Of a DNA stretch of 64,000 bases, positions 50,741 to 58,974 are shown piece by piece. Position numbers and translations under genes: made by a program. The notes beneath the pieces are model-generated. The model was given only the letters and a program-made list of their open reading frames with translations. It made no database searches and was not told the origin of the DNA. Each line of letters begins with the position of its first letter. Within the stretch, counting starts at the first letter, position 1. This DNA comes from Embleya sp042956465 (GTDB lineage: Bacteria > Actinomycetota > Actinomycetes > Streptomycetales > Streptomycetaceae), in assembly GCF_042956465.1 (NCBI RefSeq), contig NZ_JBIBGL010000007.1, positions 186,001-250,000 on the forward strand. The letters run 5' to 3'.

Positions 50741-50824
50741 GTCCGGGTGGCGGAATTGGCAGACGCGCTAGCTTGAGGTGCTAGTGCCCGAAAGGGCTTG
50801 GGGGTTCAAGTCCCCCCTCGGACA
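50741..50824 (+). tRNA. tRNA-Leu (GAG)
   Basis: A full cloverleaf: acceptor GTCCGGG with CTCGGAC (one G-U), D arm GGC...GAC, anticodon stem CTAGC/GCTAG with loop TTGAGGT (anticodon GAG), a long variable arm with stem GCCC/GGGC, and T arm GGGGG-TTCAAGT-CCCCC. CCA is not encoded. It marks the left border of the polyketide cluster. Confidence 0.95.
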
Positions 50825-51135
50825 CACATGGTCGTTCTCGAGACGGCCTGGGATGAATCGACGAGATCCCGTTTCGACCGTTGAGGTCGGGGCGGGATTT
50901 CGGCATTTCGGGGCGTATTCGCGCAGGCCCGATGCCGATCGACGGGTGACCGCCCTCGGTGGCGCTCCAAGCGGGTTCGAGAGGAGTTCGAGGCGGGTCT
51001 GTGAGCTTGGGGCGATCCGGCGGATGGTTGCGGCGAGAAAGCATGGCGACGACTGGCCGTGTTTGCCGGCGGTGACCAACGGAAGCGGGCCGCCGTCGGC
51101 GGCCGTGGGCCGGTCGACACGAGGAAGGACATCCC
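50825..51135. other. Spacer between tRNA-Leu and polyketide cluster
   Basis: About 310 bases. An open frame continues through it, but nothing protein-like is seen before 51136. tRNA 3' ends are usual integration sites; no copy of the tRNA end was found elsewhere in the window, so an attachment site cannot be shown. GAGGAAGGA before 51136 is the ribosome site of the methyltransferase. Confidence 0.5.
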
Positions 51136-51903
51136 ATGAAGCCGGACGGGCAGCTGTCCGAGGGAGAGCTCTATCTCGACCTCTTGGAGAAGGTGGTCAC
51201 CAATCTCGTCTACGGTGATGCCCCCATCCCGAACGAGTGGGTACCCGAGACGAGCTTCAACCCCGAGCATCGCGAGAACGGCCAGGACTGGCCGAGCATC
51301 GCCCACACGATGGTCGGGCTCAAACGCATCCGCAATGTGCGCCATGTGCTGGACCGGGTCGTCGAGGACGGCGTGCCCGGCGATTTCATCGAAACCGGTG
51401 TGTGGCGCGGTGGCGTCTGCATCTTCGCTCGCGGATTCCTGAAGGCGCACGGCATCACGGACCGGCGGGTCTGGGTCGCCGATTCCTTCGAGGGCATCCC
51501 CGACACCGGCGCGGACGGCCATCCCCTGGATCGGGAGATGGCGCTGCACCAGGCCAACGAAGTGCTCGGTGTCTCGCTGGAAACGGTACGGAGGAATTTC
51601 GAGCGCTACGGTCTTCTCGATGATCAAGTCCGGTTCCTGCCGGGCTGGTTCAAGGACACACTGCCGGACGCGCCGGTGCGGGCACTGGCCGTGATGCGGC
51701 TCGACGGCGACCTGTACGAGTCCACCATGGACGCGCTGGAGCACCTGTACCCCAAGCTGTCCCCCGGCGGGTTCGTGATCATCGACGACTACGTCGTGCC
51801 GGCCTGTCGAAAGGCCGTCGACGACTTCCGGGAGCGGAACGGTATCGAGGACGCGGTCCGAACGATCGACGAGCACAGCGTGTTCTGGCGCCGCGACGCC
51901 TGA
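51136..51903 (+). CDS. TylF/MycF family O-methyltransferase
   Basis: A 255-residue class I SAM methyltransferase of the macrocin O-methyltransferase type, which methylates sugar hydroxyls or related polyol positions with Mg. SAM loop: D-F-I-E-T-G-V-W-R-G-G (about 82-92). V-W-V-A-D-S-F-E-G-I-P follows, and V-M-R-L-D-G-D-L-Y-E-S-T (about 185-196) plus F-V-I-I-D-D-Y-V-V-P supply the metal Asp residues. The ATG at 51136 has GAGGAAGGA upstream. It is the first gene of the cluster and a likely tailoring step; a second, unrelated sugar methyltransferase is encoded at 60697-61875. Confidence 0.9.
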   Translation: MKPDGQLSEGELYLDLLEKVVTNLVYGDAPIPNEWVPETSFNPEHRENGQDWPSIAHTMVGLKRIRNVRHVLDRVVEDGVPGDFIETGVWRGGVCIFARGFLKAHGITDRRVWVADSFEGIPDTGADGHPLDREMALHQANEVLGVSLETVRRNFERYGLLDDQVRFLPGWFKDTLPDAPVRALAVMRLDGDLYESTMDALEHLYPKLSPGGFVIIDDYVVPACRKAVDDFRERNGIEDAVRTIDEHSVFWRRDA

Positions 51904-51918
51904 CAGCATGTGCGCCCA

Positions 51919-51954
51919 CAGGGGCCGGCGGCCGATCCCGGCTGCCGGCCCCTG
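51919..51954 (+). terminator. Hairpin after methyltransferase
   Basis: CAGGGGCCGGC (51919-51929) pairs with GCCGGCCCCTG (51944-51954), starting 16 bases past the stop codon. No T run follows. Confidence 0.65.
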
Positions 51955-52446
51955 CTTGCGTGTTCCCCGCCGGCGCCCGGCCGGCGCGTGCTCACGGCGT
52001 CCGGAGAGAGATAACCCATTGCGTTGGAAACCGCGCAGACTGTGAACTTGTCCTGCCTGTGGACGTCTTCCCGCTGGTGACGGGGCCGATTACCGTCATG
52101 GGCATGACCAACGGGGTGTCTCGAATCGGGTCCAGCGTCGTCGACCACTTTGCCCATTGCGCTCTCGACAGTCCGAGACCGTGCCCCGGCCGCAGGCCGG
52201 ATGTGCACGGTCGGTCGAGTCGGGCGTAGTCCGCAGGCTCCGCCATCGGTGTGCGTGACCGCCGAGGCACGAGCCGATGCGCGCTGCGGACTGGTCACAG
52301 GACGTCCATGGACGGACGGTCGCCGATGTTCCGATAAGCCGGTTCACGGGCACCTCGTCGGGCGAGGCAGCTCACGATCCCCTGTCGGCAGCGGCACGGT
52401 CCGATGATGCTCGACGAATTGTCGCGGCAGGTCGAAGGGGAAGAAA
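51955..52446. other. Upstream region of response regulator
   Basis: About 490 bases without a supported gene and somewhat richer in A+T than its flanks. It holds the promoter of 52447-53040. AAGGGGA at 52434-52440 is the ribosome site that selects the TTG start. Confidence 0.5.
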
Positions 52447-53040
52447 TTGCCTAGAGTGCTGATCGCAGAAGAAAAGCACATGATCCGAGGTGCCCTGGCT
52501 GCACTTCTCCGGTTGGAACCGGACATGCAATTGGTCGCCGAGGTGGATCGCCAGGATTCGATTGTCCGGACCGCCATGGCCAGCCGTCCGGATGTGGCGA
52601 TCCTGACTTCCGACGGGATGTCTGTCGCCGCCGAATTACATCGCAAATTACCAGAATGTCACACCCTGGTGCTGGCGTCGGAGGCCCGACCCTGGCTCCT
52701 TCGACAGGCGCTCTCGGCGCATGTTTCGGGGTTCATTCTCAATGATGAACCACCTGCCCAATTGGCGGAGACGATCCGAAAGGTGGTGGCCGGTGAACGG
52801 ATATTCAACCCGGATCTCATGTTGAGGGCACTGGACACGGACGGGACACCGCTGACGGCCAGGGAGTTGGAGGTGCTGCGACTGCTCGCCAGCGGAGCGG
52901 AGTCGATCGACATCGCCAGATCCCTGTCCCTTTCGGTGGGCACCATCCGCAACTATCTGACCAGCGTCGTCACCAAACTCGATGCGCGGAACCGGGTGGA
53001 TGCCATCAGAATCGCCTCCCAGGCCGGGTGGTTACCGTGA
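52447..53040 (+). CDS. Atypical NarL/LuxR-type response regulator with TTA codons
   Basis: A 197-residue regulator. The C-terminal LuxR helix-turn-helix is normal (L-T-A-R-E-L-E-V-L-R-L-L-A-S-G then S-V-G-T-I-R-N-Y-L-T-S-V-V-T-K-L). The receiver domain keeps its fold but has lost phosphorylation residues: the N-terminal acidic pair is E-E, the phospho-Asp position reads I-L-T-S-D, and the conserved Lys is Asn (F-I-L-N-D). It should act without a kinase, as several pathway regulators do. Two in-frame TTA leucine codons (52636, 52648) make it dependent on the bldA tRNA. TTG 52447 is chosen for its ribosome site; GTG 52456 is possible. Confidence 0.88.
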   Translation: MPRVLIAEEKHMIRGALAALLRLEPDMQLVAEVDRQDSIVRTAMASRPDVAILTSDGMSVAAELHRKLPECHTLVLASEARPWLLRQALSAHVSGFILNDEPPAQLAETIRKVVAGERIFNPDLMLRALDTDGTPLTARELEVLRLLASGAESIDIARSLSLSVGTIRNYLTSVVTKLDARNRVDAIRIASQAGWLP

Positions 53041-53162
53041 CGAGTGCCGGCCGCAACCCACGGTGGAACGGTTTTCCGGGCGGGTGTGCGACGCCGGGCA
53101 CCCGTCCCCGGTGCCCGGCCGCCTGCGTGCCGTTCCACCGGGGCCGGACCTCCTCGACAGGG

Positions 53163-54011
53163 TTACAAGCAGGATTGCACCGGCACCGAGCAGGCGATCG
53201 CGTGCCGCTCGAAGTCGAGCCCGTCCGCCACCTCGGACGAATCCAGCAGGGGGTCGCCCACCAGCACCGCCCGGTGCAGGCGGCGCAACCGAGGCGAGGG
53301 TTCCAGACCCAACTCCTCGATCATCGTGTCCCGCAGTTTGCGGTAGCTCTCCAGGGCGTTCCAGGATCGGCCCGAACGATGCAGGGCGATCATGAATTGG
53401 GCGCACAGGTTCTCGTGCATCGGATATTGCGCGGTCAGTGCGGTCAGCTCGCTGAGCAGCTCGGCGTGCCGCCCCATCCTGAGCCGGGCCGTCAGGCGTC
53501 CCTCCATCGCACCGATCCGGGCCTCGGTCAGTCGCATGACCTCCGGTTCGAGGATCCGCCCGACCTGCACGTCGACCAGCGGTGGCCCGTTCCACAGGCT
53601 CAGTGCCTGGGTGAACAGGTCCGAAGCGAGGCTGTCGTGACCGGAATCGACAGCCGCGCGGGCTTCGTTCGAGAGACGTTCGAACCGGTGGACGTCGACA
53701 TCACCGGGCTCGGCGAGGAGAAGGTAGCCGCCGTGCCGCGTGACGATGACGTCCTTGGCCGTCCGCCGACGCTCCCGAGCCAGCGCCGCGTCGAGCTTCC
53801 TGCGCAGTTGGAATATGTAGGTCTGGAGAGTCGTCGCGGAGCTACGGGGTGGATTGTCACCCCATATCTCCTCGATGAGGGTCGCGACGCTGATCACGCG
53901 GTTTGCATTCAAGGCGAGCAGGGAAAGAACCTGCCTTGGCTTGCTTGCACTGGGGGTCAGGGAAACAGAGTTTTCCTGTGCGACGAGTGGTCCCAGGATC
54001 TTGATCCGCAC
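53163..54011 (-). CDS. SARP-family cluster activator
   Basis: A 282-residue SARP. The N-terminal OmpR-like winged helix begins V-R-I-K-I-L-G-P-L and includes R-S-S-A-T-T-L-Q-T-Y-I-F-Q-L-R-R-K-L (about 62-79). The BTAD domain follows, with F-E-R-L-S-N-E-A-R and L-C-A-Q-F-M-I-A-L-H-R-S-G-R. SARPs bind heptameric direct repeats in cluster promoters and recruit RNA polymerase. The GTG at 54011 starts at the domain border; a longer frame to 54137 adds unrelated sequence. It is convergent with the response regulator gene, 120 bases away. Confidence 0.92.
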   Translation of the reverse strand: MRIKILGPLVAQENSVSLTPSASKPRQVLSLLALNANRVISVATLIEEIWGDNPPRSSATTLQTYIFQLRRKLDAALARERRRTAKDVIVTRHGGYLLLAEPGDVDVHRFERLSNEARAAVDSGHDSLASDLFTQALSLWNGPPLVDVQVGRILEPEVMRLTEARIGAMEGRLTARLRMGRHAELLSELTALTAQYPMHENLCAQFMIALHRSGRSWNALESYRKLRDTMIEELGLEPSPRLRRLHRAVLVGDPLLDSSEVADGLDFERHAIACSVPVQSCL

Positions 54012-54200
54012 GACAGGTAATTCCTTTTCGGTAGTCCCCTGTCCGCTCACGGGGTTGCCCCGGCAGGGTAAGGCGTGCAATCTCCGGTCACCCAACCCTG
54101 GCACGAGAGCGAGCGCCGCCGACAGTGACGCCTTCATCTCTCGATGTGAAATTCGAACCTGATGATTCGTGAGATCGTCATGCTCTCCAAATGATGAGTA

Positions 54201-54761
54201 TCACGTCCCTTCGCCGCATTGCGGGGTGCTCGCGGGGTGGGTCGCGCCGGCGGGTGAATGCGCGGAATCCGCGTGCGTCGTGCTCCTGCGCGTGGCCGAA
54301 ACCTGGGCCGTCGTGGTGCCCGTCTGGGTCCCGTCGGCGGCGAAGAGCTGCGAGACACCCGAACCCGTGAACGTGTCCGCCTGCTGGAGGGCCTGCTGGT
54401 TCACACCGACCCAACCGACGACGGTGCCCGACGGGTCGTGCACGTCGTGCAGGATCCTGAACGAGAAGCGGTTCGTCCCGGTCCGCCACCACGTGCCCAG
54501 GCCGCTGCCGCCGAATTCGCCGGGCCCGCCGAAGCTCATGCAGGCCACACCGCCGGCGGCGAAGGCAAACGTGGCCTGATGCCCACTGTCCGGCAACGTC
54601 ACGGTGGCGTCCCAGGTCCCGATCGGCGTCGAACCGGTGGACGAGGGCGGAGCCTCCGCCCGGTGGGCAGCCGCGGGAGTGGGAAGCGATACGCCCAGGG
54701 CGAGGGCCAGGACGGCCGCCGGAACGGCGGTCGCGATCCTGCTTCGAACCGTGTGGGACAT
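54201..54761 (-). CDS. Secreted protein in polyketide cluster
   Basis: A 186-residue protein with a Sec signal (V-R-S-R-I-A-T-A-V-P-A-A-V-L-A-L-A-L-G, cleaved near A-A-A-H). A compact beta-rich domain follows (I-G-T-W-D-A-T-V-T-L-P, L-G-T-W-W-R-T-G-T-N-R-F-S-F), ending in a Ser/Thr/Ala/His tail. The repeated G-T-W strand pattern suggests a lipocalin-like barrel, which could hold a hydrophobic product, but this is inference. ATG 54761 is preferred (AAGG upstream); ATG 54770 is possible. It lies between the SARP and the cyclase gene, all on the minus strand. Confidence 0.65.
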   Translation of the reverse strand: MSHTVRSRIATAVPAAVLALALGVSLPTPAAAHRAEAPPSSTGSTPIGTWDATVTLPDSGHQATFAFAAGGVACMSFGGPGEFGGSGLGTWWRTGTNRFSFRILHDVHDPSGTVVGWVGVNQQALQQADTFTGSGVSQLFAADGTQTGTTTAQVSATRRSTTHADSAHSPAGATHPASTPQCGEGT

Positions 54762-54903
54762 GGCGATCATCCTTTGTTGTCGTTCGGGTGGAGAGTCGTG
54801 CGTAGTGCGTAGTGCGCAGGCGCTTGCGTCCTGCGTCGGGTTCGGGTGCGCGTCACATCGGGGAGCCCCGGTGGCGCCGGGGCGAGACTCGGGCGGCCCG
54901 CTG

Positions 54904-55683
54904 TCAGTCCTCCATGATCGCGACCGCCCTGGCCCAACCGGCGCCCGCGCCGGTGATCTTCACCGGAAAGCAGGACACCAGAAAGCCGTACGGCTCGGGC
55001 AACGCGCCGAGATTGGCCAGGCGTTCGATCTGGCAGTACTCGCGGTCACGGCCGGCGACGTGGGCCGGCCACAACACCGACCGGTCACCGGTCTTGCGAT
55101 ACCGCTCGATGATGTTCCCGAACGGAGCGTCCAGGCTGAACGCGTCCGTGCCGATCACCCGTACCCCCAGATCGAGCAGCAGGTGTACGGCCGGACCGTC
55201 GAGGCCGGTGAAATCCGTGAAATATGCGGGGGTGCCCGCCCGCTGGTCGGCTCCGGTGTGCAGCAGCACGATGTCGTTCGGGGCAGGCGTGTAGTCGATT
55301 CGGGCGAACTCCTTTTCCAGGTGCGCGACTCCGACCGCTCCGACCTCGGCGTCGGTCAGGTCGAGCACGACGCCGCGACCGTAGAACCACTCCACCGGCA
55401 TCTCGTGGATGTGCCGCGGAACCCCGGTGCCGTAGCCGGCCACGGACCCGTAGTGCGAAGGGGCGTCGACATGGGTGCCGGTGTGGGTGGTGAGGGTGAT
55501 CCGGTCCAGGGAGAGAAATTCGCCGTCGGGCAATTCGTCCGGGTCGAACTCGATCCCGAAATGTTCGCGCATCTCCGCGCTCATGTGCAGGGCACCCTCC
55601 CGAGGCGTGAGTACCTCGTGCACCACGGGGTCCGCCTCATAACCCCCGGCATCCACGGGCGAGGAAAGATCGATGATTCGCAC
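54904..55683 (-). CDS. Cyclase family protein (aromatic polyketide cyclase type)
   Basis: A 259-residue protein of the kynurenine-formamidase/cyclase fold. The signature is T-H-T-G-T-H-V-D-A-P-S-H-Y (about 78-90), H-x-G-T-H-x-D-x-P-x-H in the family, a metal-binding site. G-T-D-A-F-S-L-D-A-P and V-L-L-H-T-G-A-D follow. Relatives in tetracycline/anthracycline-type clusters are credited with a late-ring cyclisation, so that role is likely here. GTG 55683 follows GGAGG; the longer frame to 55761 lacks a ribosome site. It is divergent from the SnoaL-like gene. Confidence 0.85.
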   Translation of the reverse strand: MRIIDLSSPVDAGGYEADPVVHEVLTPREGALHMSAEMREHFGIEFDPDELPDGEFLSLDRITLTTHTGTHVDAPSHYGSVAGYGTGVPRHIHEMPVEWFYGRGVVLDLTDAEVGAVGVAHLEKEFARIDYTPAPNDIVLLHTGADQRAGTPAYFTDFTGLDGPAVHLLLDLGVRVIGTDAFSLDAPFGNIIERYRKTGDRSVLWPAHVAGRDREYCQIERLANLGALPEPYGFLVSCFPVKITGAGAGWARAVAIMED

Positions 55684-55855
55684 GGCCACCTCCGGGTGTC
55701 TCGACAGGACGCACCGTCGCCCGAAATGTTGCCGCCGGTCGCTAGAGGTGCGTTGGAGCATCGCTGTAACGCCGACTCGAGTGAGGTTCGAACCGCCTGT
55801 GGCAGCGTGCGGACACGCAGGCCGTTCCCGTACCGCGACGGAAGGCAGGAGAACC

Positions 55856-56293
55856 GTGTCCGTAGGGATCGATCATCCGAATTTCGAAAAGATCTACGCC
55901 GAAGTGCAGCAGTTCTACGCCCGGCATATCCAGCTGATGGACGAGGGCCGGGCGGAAGAGGCGGCACTGACCTTTGCCGAGGACGCCTTCATGCTGTCCC
56001 CGCCGAAGATCGCCGAGCCGATTCGCGGCCGGGCGGAACTCGGTGCCCGTTTGCGGGAAGCCGCGGACACGTTGAGCGCGGAAGGGGTGCGCTATCGGCG
56101 TTGTCACACGATGATGACGGTGGAACCGCAGCCGGACGGTCGATTGTTCGTCCGGGCCTATGTACAGGTGGTCCGGACCCGGGGCGGTGAGTCCGTCCTG
56201 CACGCCATGTGCGTATGCGAGGACGTGCTGGTGCGTGAGGACGGCGAACTCAAGGTGCGCGAGCGCGTGGTGACCCGCGACGACTGCAGCTGA
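55856..56293 (+). CDS. SnoaL-like / NTF2-fold protein
   Basis: A 145-residue protein with the cone-shaped NTF2 fold: Q-Q-F-Y-A-R-H-I-Q-L-M-D-E-G (about 18-31), F-A-E-D-A-F-M-L-S-P-P (about 40-50), I-R-G-R-A-E-L-G-A-R-L, and strands R-Y-R-R-C-H-T-M-M-T-V and V-L-V-R-E-D-G-E-L-K-V-R-E-R. Such proteins act as cyclases, hydroxylases or isomerases in aromatic polyketide pathways. The GTG at 55856 has CAGGAG upstream. It is the first gene of a + strand run through the minimal PKS. Confidence 0.82.
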   Translation: MSVGIDHPNFEKIYAEVQQFYARHIQLMDEGRAEEAALTFAEDAFMLSPPKIAEPIRGRAELGARLREAADTLSAEGVRYRRCHTMMTVEPQPDGRLFVRAYVQVVRTRGGESVLHAMCVCEDVLVREDGELKVRERVVTRDDCS

Positions 56294-56334
56294 AATCGAC
56301 TCCGGCTCTAGCGGCGGTATCTACCTTTCGTGAC

Positions 56335-57102
56335 GTGATCGATTCCAAGAAGAGCACCTCTCCGCGCGGCGTGATCGTCACCGGCGGTGGCACCGGTATC
56401 GGTCGGGCCACCGCACGGGCATTCGCCGAACACCACGACCGGGTTCTCGTGGTGGGCCGCAGCGAGGACACGCTCGCAGAGACCGCCCAGGGATACCCGA
56501 ATATCCATACCCTGTCCGTCGACATCACCGAGCCGGATGCCGCCGAGTCGATCGTGAGTACGGCGCTGAAAACGTTCGAGCGGATCGACGTGTTGGTGAA
56601 CAACGCCTCGATCGCCGTTCCGGCGCCGTTGGAGAAGATCGATGCGGCGACGGCCCGGGAACAGTTCGAAGTGAACCTGTGCGCGCCGATCCTCCTCACC
56701 CAGCGGGCACTCGACGCGCTTGCGGAGACCCGCGGCACGGTGGTGAATCTCAGCAGCGCCGGCTCGCTCGGGCGCCGCGCGTGGCCGTATTTCTCGCTCT
56801 ACGGCGCCGGCAAGGTCGCCATCGACTTCCTGACCAGAACCTGGGCCGTCGAACTCGCGCCGCGCGGTATTCGCGTCGTGGCCGTCGCTCCCGGGGTGAT
56901 CGACACGGGCATGGGTCTGCGCATGGGTTCCACGCCGGCGGAGTACGCGGAATTTCTGGAAGGGATGAAACCTCGCACCCCGCTCGGCCGAGTCGGGCGA
57001 CCCGAGGAGATCGCCTGGTGGGTACGTCAACTCGCCGAGCCGCAAGCCGGCTTCGCGACCGGCACGATATTCGCCGTCGACGGCGGCGCGAGCATCGTCT
57101 GA
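56335..57102 (+). CDS. SDR ketoreductase
   Basis: A 255-residue classical short-chain dehydrogenase. Cofactor loop V-T-G-G-G-T-G-I-G-R (about 15-24); N-N-A-S at about 87; catalytic Ser in N-L-S-S-A-G-S and Tyr/Lys in S-L-Y-G-A-G-K (about 160). A-P-G-V-I-D-T-G and the ending G-T-I-F-A-V-D-G-G-A follow. In this position it most likely reduces a polyketide ketone (C-9-type or a later tailoring keto group). The GTG at 56335 has only a weak ribosome site, 41 bases after the SnoaL-like gene. Confidence 0.87.
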   Translation: MIDSKKSTSPRGVIVTGGGTGIGRATARAFAEHHDRVLVVGRSEDTLAETAQGYPNIHTLSVDITEPDAAESIVSTALKTFERIDVLVNNASIAVPAPLEKIDAATAREQFEVNLCAPILLTQRALDALAETRGTVVNLSSAGSLGRRAWPYFSLYGAGKVAIDFLTRTWAVELAPRGIRVVAVAPGVIDTGMGLRMGSTPAEYAEFLEGMKPRTPLGRVGRPEEIAWWVRQLAEPQAGFATGTIFAVDGGASIV

Positions 57103-57272
57103 AAAAGTCGCGAGCATCGTCCGAAAAGTGTCGGGCCACGTGTGGATCGGTTCGTCCGCACGCCGGCTTCGAGCAGTCGAGTCAACGTCGACCCGCTTGC
57201 GAGAGATGCGGGGCAACGTTGGTGCCACCGGTACGAATGTCGATTCCATCCGAATGTCGAGGAGTGCTGCAC

Positions 57273-57608
57273 ATGTCGAGCGACAACTACGATGCCACCG
57301 GCAGCGGTGTGATCACTTTCGTCAACACTTTCACGGTGCACTGCCCGCCGGAGGAGTTCGAGAAGGTGTTCGTCGAGATATCCGAGTTCATGGCCGCCCA
57401 GCCGGGCTTCATCTCGTACTCCCTCTCTCGGCACGTCGACGAGGATAAACAGGATCGGTACGTCAACATCGCCCTGTGGACGGATGTCGAGTCCTGGCGG
57501 AACGCCGTCGCACATCCGGGTTTCCAGTCGCATGCCAAGGAGATCCGGGCCCGATCGACGAACGAGGGCAACCTGTACGCCCCGCGGCAAGCCTTCTCGG
57601 TGAAGTGA
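57273..57608 (+). CDS. ABM-type anthrone/quinone monooxygenase
   Basis: A 111-residue cofactor-free antibiotic biosynthesis monooxygenase of the ferredoxin-like ABM fold: V-N-T-F-T-V-H (strand 1), P-P-E-E-F-E-K-V-F-V-E-I-S-E-F-M (helix), P-G-F-I-S-Y-S-L-S-R and the strand/helix Y-V-N-I-A-L-W-T-D-V-E-S-W-R. Relatives (TcmH, ActVA-Orf6 type) oxidise anthrones to quinones, a step needed for most anthraquinone products. The ATG at 57273 follows GAGGAG. Confidence 0.88.
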   Translation: MSSDNYDATGSGVITFVNTFTVHCPPEEFEKVFVEISEFMAAQPGFISYSLSRHVDEDKQDRYVNIALWTDVESWRNAVAHPGFQSHAKEIRARSTNEGNLYAPRQAFSVK

Positions 57609-57611
57609 ATT

Positions 57612-57652
57612 CCCCGCCGCGGGTCCGCCGGGCCGCCGGATCCGCGGCGGGG
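57612..57652 (+). terminator. Hairpin between ABM gene and KS-alpha
   Basis: CCCCGCCGCGG (57612-57622) pairs with CCGCGGCGGGG (57642-57652) four bases after the ABM stop. It may end or attenuate the upstream transcript before the minimal PKS genes. Confidence 0.6.
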
Positions 57653-57705
57653 ACGGTCCCGAAAGCCGAGGCCATACGCCGAGCGTGTTGTGAGGGCGAT
57701 CAGAA

Positions 57706-58974
57706 ATGAAGCGTCGTGTCGTAATGACCGGAATCGGAGTCGTCGCACCGGGCGGCACCGGTACCAAAAGATTCCTGGATGTGATTTCTTCGGGGCGCAC
57801 CATGACCCGGCGGATCACGTTCTTCGATCCCGCCCCTTTCCGGTCGCAGGTCGCCGCCGAGTGCGCCTTCGATCCGGCGGCCGAGGGGCTTTCTCCGCAA
57901 CAGATCCGGCGGATGGACCGGGCCGCGCAACTGGCGGTCGTCAGCGCCCGGGAGTCGTTGGCCGACAGCGGCTTGGATCTGGGACTGCTCGATCCCGCGC
58001 GGATCGGCGTGACCGTCGGCAGCGCGGTGGGCTGCACGATGGGCCTGGAGGAGGAGTACGTGGTCGTCAGCGACGGCGGTCGCACGTGGGAGGTCGACCA
58101 GAAGTACGCCGTGCCGCACCTGTTCAACTACTTCGTGCCGAGCTCCATCGCGGCCGAGGTCGCCTGGGAGGTCGCGGCGGAGGGTCCGGTGGCGACGATC
58201 TCCACCGGATGCACGTCGGGTCTGGACTCGGTGGGGCAGGCCGTGGAATTGATCGCGGACGGGGCCGCGGACGTGATGATCGCGGGCGCGACCGACGCGC
58301 CGATCTCCCCGATCACCATGGCGTGCTTCGACGCGATCAAGGCGACCACGCCGAGAAACGACGATCCGGCCACCGCGTCGCGACCGTTCGACCGGACCAG
58401 GAACGGGTTCGTGCTCGGCGAAGGGACGGCGATGTTCGTACTGGAGGACATCGACCACGCACGCCGGCGAGGCGCCCACCTGTATGCCGAGATCGCCGGG
58501 TTCGCTTCGCGCAGCAACGCCTTCCACATGACCGGTCTGCGGCCGGACGGCAAGGAAATGGCCGAGGCCATTCGGATCGCCATGGCCCAGGCCGAGACGA
58601 CGCCGGAGGACATCGACTACATCAACGCCCACGGCTCGGGCACCATCCAGAACGACCGCCACGAGACGGCCGCCTTCAAGCGCAGTCTCGGCGAACACGC
58701 GTACTCGACGCCGATCAGCTCCATCAAGTCGATGATCGGCCATTCGCTGGGCGCCATCGGCTCGCTCGAAATCGCCGCGTGCGCACTCGCGATGGAGCAC
58801 TCGATGGTGCCACCCACCGCCAACCTGCACGAGCCGGATCCGCAATGCGACCTGGACTACGTGCCCCTCGAAGCACGGGACCAGCGGGTGGACACCGTGC
58901 TCACCGTGGGCAGTGGATTCGGTGGGTTCCAGAGCGCGATGGTGCTGCGCAACCCGGAACGGAACCCGTCATGA
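57706..58974 (+). CDS. Type II PKS ketosynthase alpha subunit
   Basis: A 422-residue beta-ketoacyl synthase, the normal KS-alpha length. It starts MKRRVVMTGIGVVAPGG. The active-site Cys lies in S-T-G-C-T-S-G-L-D (Cys about 169), with His in N-A-H-G-S-G-T (about 309) and in G-H-S-L-G-A-I-G (about 346). It condenses malonyl units on the ACP together with the chain-length factor. The text near the start (V-I-S-S-G-R-T-M-T-R-R-I-T-F-F-D-P) is like anthracycline and pentangular-type KS-alpha. The stop overlaps the CLF start (ATGA), the standard arrangement. Confidence 0.97.
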   Translation: MKRRVVMTGIGVVAPGGTGTKRFLDVISSGRTMTRRITFFDPAPFRSQVAAECAFDPAAEGLSPQQIRRMDRAAQLAVVSARESLADSGLDLGLLDPARIGVTVGSAVGCTMGLEEEYVVVSDGGRTWEVDQKYAVPHLFNYFVPSSIAAEVAWEVAAEGPVATISTGCTSGLDSVGQAVELIADGAADVMIAGATDAPISPITMACFDAIKATTPRNDDPATASRPFDRTRNGFVLGEGTAMFVLEDIDHARRRGAHLYAEIAGFASRSNAFHMTGLRPDGKEMAEAIRIAMAQAETTPEDIDYINAHGSGTIQNDRHETAAFKRSLGEHAYSTPISSIKSMIGHSLGAIGSLEIAACALAMEHSMVPPTANLHEPDPQCDLDYVPLEARDQRVDTVLTVGSGFGGFQSAMVLRNPERNPS

